NCBI RefSeq assembly: GCF_019711375.1
Contig: NZ_CP081295.1
Span: 434,001-498,000 of the forward strand
DNA from: Qipengyuania aurantiaca
GTDB taxonomy: Bacteria; Pseudomonadota; Alphaproteobacteria; Sphingomonadales; Sphingomonadaceae
DNA: 64,000 bases
Direction of reading: 5' to 3'
Below the pieces are notes generated by a model. It had not been told where the DNA came from. It worked only from the letters and a program-made list of their open reading frames with translations, and searched no databases. Positions within the stretch are counted from its first letter, which is position 1. Each line of letters opens with the position of its first letter. Shown one piece after another: positions 63,596-64,000 of the stretch. The position numbers and the translations under genes are program-made.

Positions 63596-64000
63596 TTAAA
63601 ATGCCAGTGGCATTACCGTCTTCACGCCTTCGAGCGCGCAAGCCTTCTTCACCACCTCGTCCGGGATCGGCTGGTCGACGCTCAGCAGCAGCACCGCTTC
63701 CCCGCCAGCCGCGCGGCGGCCGAGGTTGAAGGTACCGATGTTGATGCCGTTTTCGCCCAGCAGCGAACCGATGCGGCCGATGAAGCCCGGCGCGTCCTCA
63801 TTGACGATGTAGAGCATGTGCCCGTCGAGTTCGGCCTCGATCCGCACGCCGAAAATCTCGACGAGACGCGGGGCGTCGGCTCCGAACAGCGTGCCGGCGA
63901 CGGAGCGATCGCCGCTGTCCGTGCCCACCGTCACGCGCAGCAGCGTGTTGTAGGCGCCTTCCTTCTCATGGCGGATCGAACGGATGTCGAGACCGCGTTC
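63596..64000 (-). CDS. serA: D-3-phosphoglycerate dehydrogenase, C-terminal part (cut by window end)
   Basis: The last 134 codons of a gene that continues past 64000. They contain the end of the intervening domain (GAYNTLLRVTVGTDS, SVAGTLFG) and a complete C-terminal ACT domain (GHMLYIVNEDAPGFIGRIGSLLGENGINIGTFNLGR), as in the long, type I SerA. ACT domains often bind serine for feedback control. The enzyme oxidises 3-phosphoglycerate at the first step of serine synthesis. The repeat pair B lies between this gene and hisZ. The catalytic domain is outside the window, so the assignment rests on the C-terminal part and context. Confidence 0.85.
   Translation of the reverse strand, partial: ERGLDIRSIRHEKEGAYNTLLRVTVGTDSGDRSVAGTLFGADAPRLVEIFGVRIEAELDGHMLYIVNEDAPGFIGRIGSLLGENGINIGTFNLGRRAAGGEAVLLLSVDQPIPDEVVKKACALEGVKTVMPLAF

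Overview
The window looks like a core chromosomal stretch of an alphaproteobacterium of the order Sphingomonadales, most likely the Erythrobacteraceae. This is inferred from gene content: ChpT, a TorF-type porin, an NfrB-like glycosyltransferase, TIGR02186 next to a TSUP transporter, DUF3297, HisZ next to SerA, a TonB-dependent receptor, and the 'CCGTTCG...TGTCGAAG' dispersed repeat that I associate with sphingomonads. Coding density is very high, third positions are GC-rich, and many neighbouring genes overlap by 1-4 bases. I see no prophage, transposase gene, CRISPR array or replication origin.

Layout. 0-4.5 kb: two small unknown genes, then a minus-strand Mla-type lipid transport operon (STAS-MlaE permease, MlaF ATPase, MlaD/MCE protein, PqiC-like lipoprotein). 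4.5-10.4 kb: valS, a VOC protein, queE, and convergently a HerA-like ATPase. 10.5-16.6 kb: TIGR02186/TSUP pair, NfrB-like glycosyltransferase with a small partner, nhaA, gloA and a TorF-type porin. 16.9-21.4 kb: phosphoesterase-ugd pair, a TspO-like protein and unknown secreted or anchored proteins. 21.5-21.9 kb: RNase P RNA. 22-25.1 kb: serine hydrolase, AmpD-like amidase, ChpT and a JAMM peptidase on the minus strand. 25.1-27.5 kb: a GIY-YIG nuclease domain lying between two inverted 27-bp repeats and fused in frame to an RluD-type pseudouridine synthase, then rpoH. 28-33 kb: mtgA, an apparent operon of CDF metal transporter, ECF sigma, anti-sigma and fasciclin protein, then a polysaccharide deacetylase. 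33-37 kb: clpX, clpP, chemoreceptor. 37.4-42.7 kb: TonB-dependent receptor, Na+/H+ antiporter, trigger factor with a histone-H1-like tail, tRNA-Leu. 42.8-47.5 kb: small acidic proteins, DUF3297, der, DUF2721 and DUF418 membrane proteins. 47.7-50.7 kb: a ParA-like ATPase, a ribbon-helix-helix-like protein and a SPOR lipoprotein. 50.7-53 kb: pyrB with an apparently inactive dihydroorotase partner. 53-58.5 kb: sppA, tRNA-Val and a three-gene acyl-CoA cluster. 58.5-64 kb: purA, hisZ and serA on the minus strand, separated by an aldo/keto reductase, trhO and a GST gene on the plus strand.

Shared themes are envelope maintenance (Mla, amidase, MtgA, SPOR, porin, TonB receptor), protein quality control (Tig, ClpXP, RpoH, SppA) and cell-cycle control (ChpT, ParA). 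The most unusual signals are the repeat-flanked GIY-YIG unit with its fusion to rluD, the ParA/RHH/SPOR operon behind a palindromic CtrA-like site, the metal-transport/ECF/fasciclin operon, the pseudo-dihydroorotase, and the lysine-rich tail of trigger factor. All assignments come from reading the sequence; no database search was possible.
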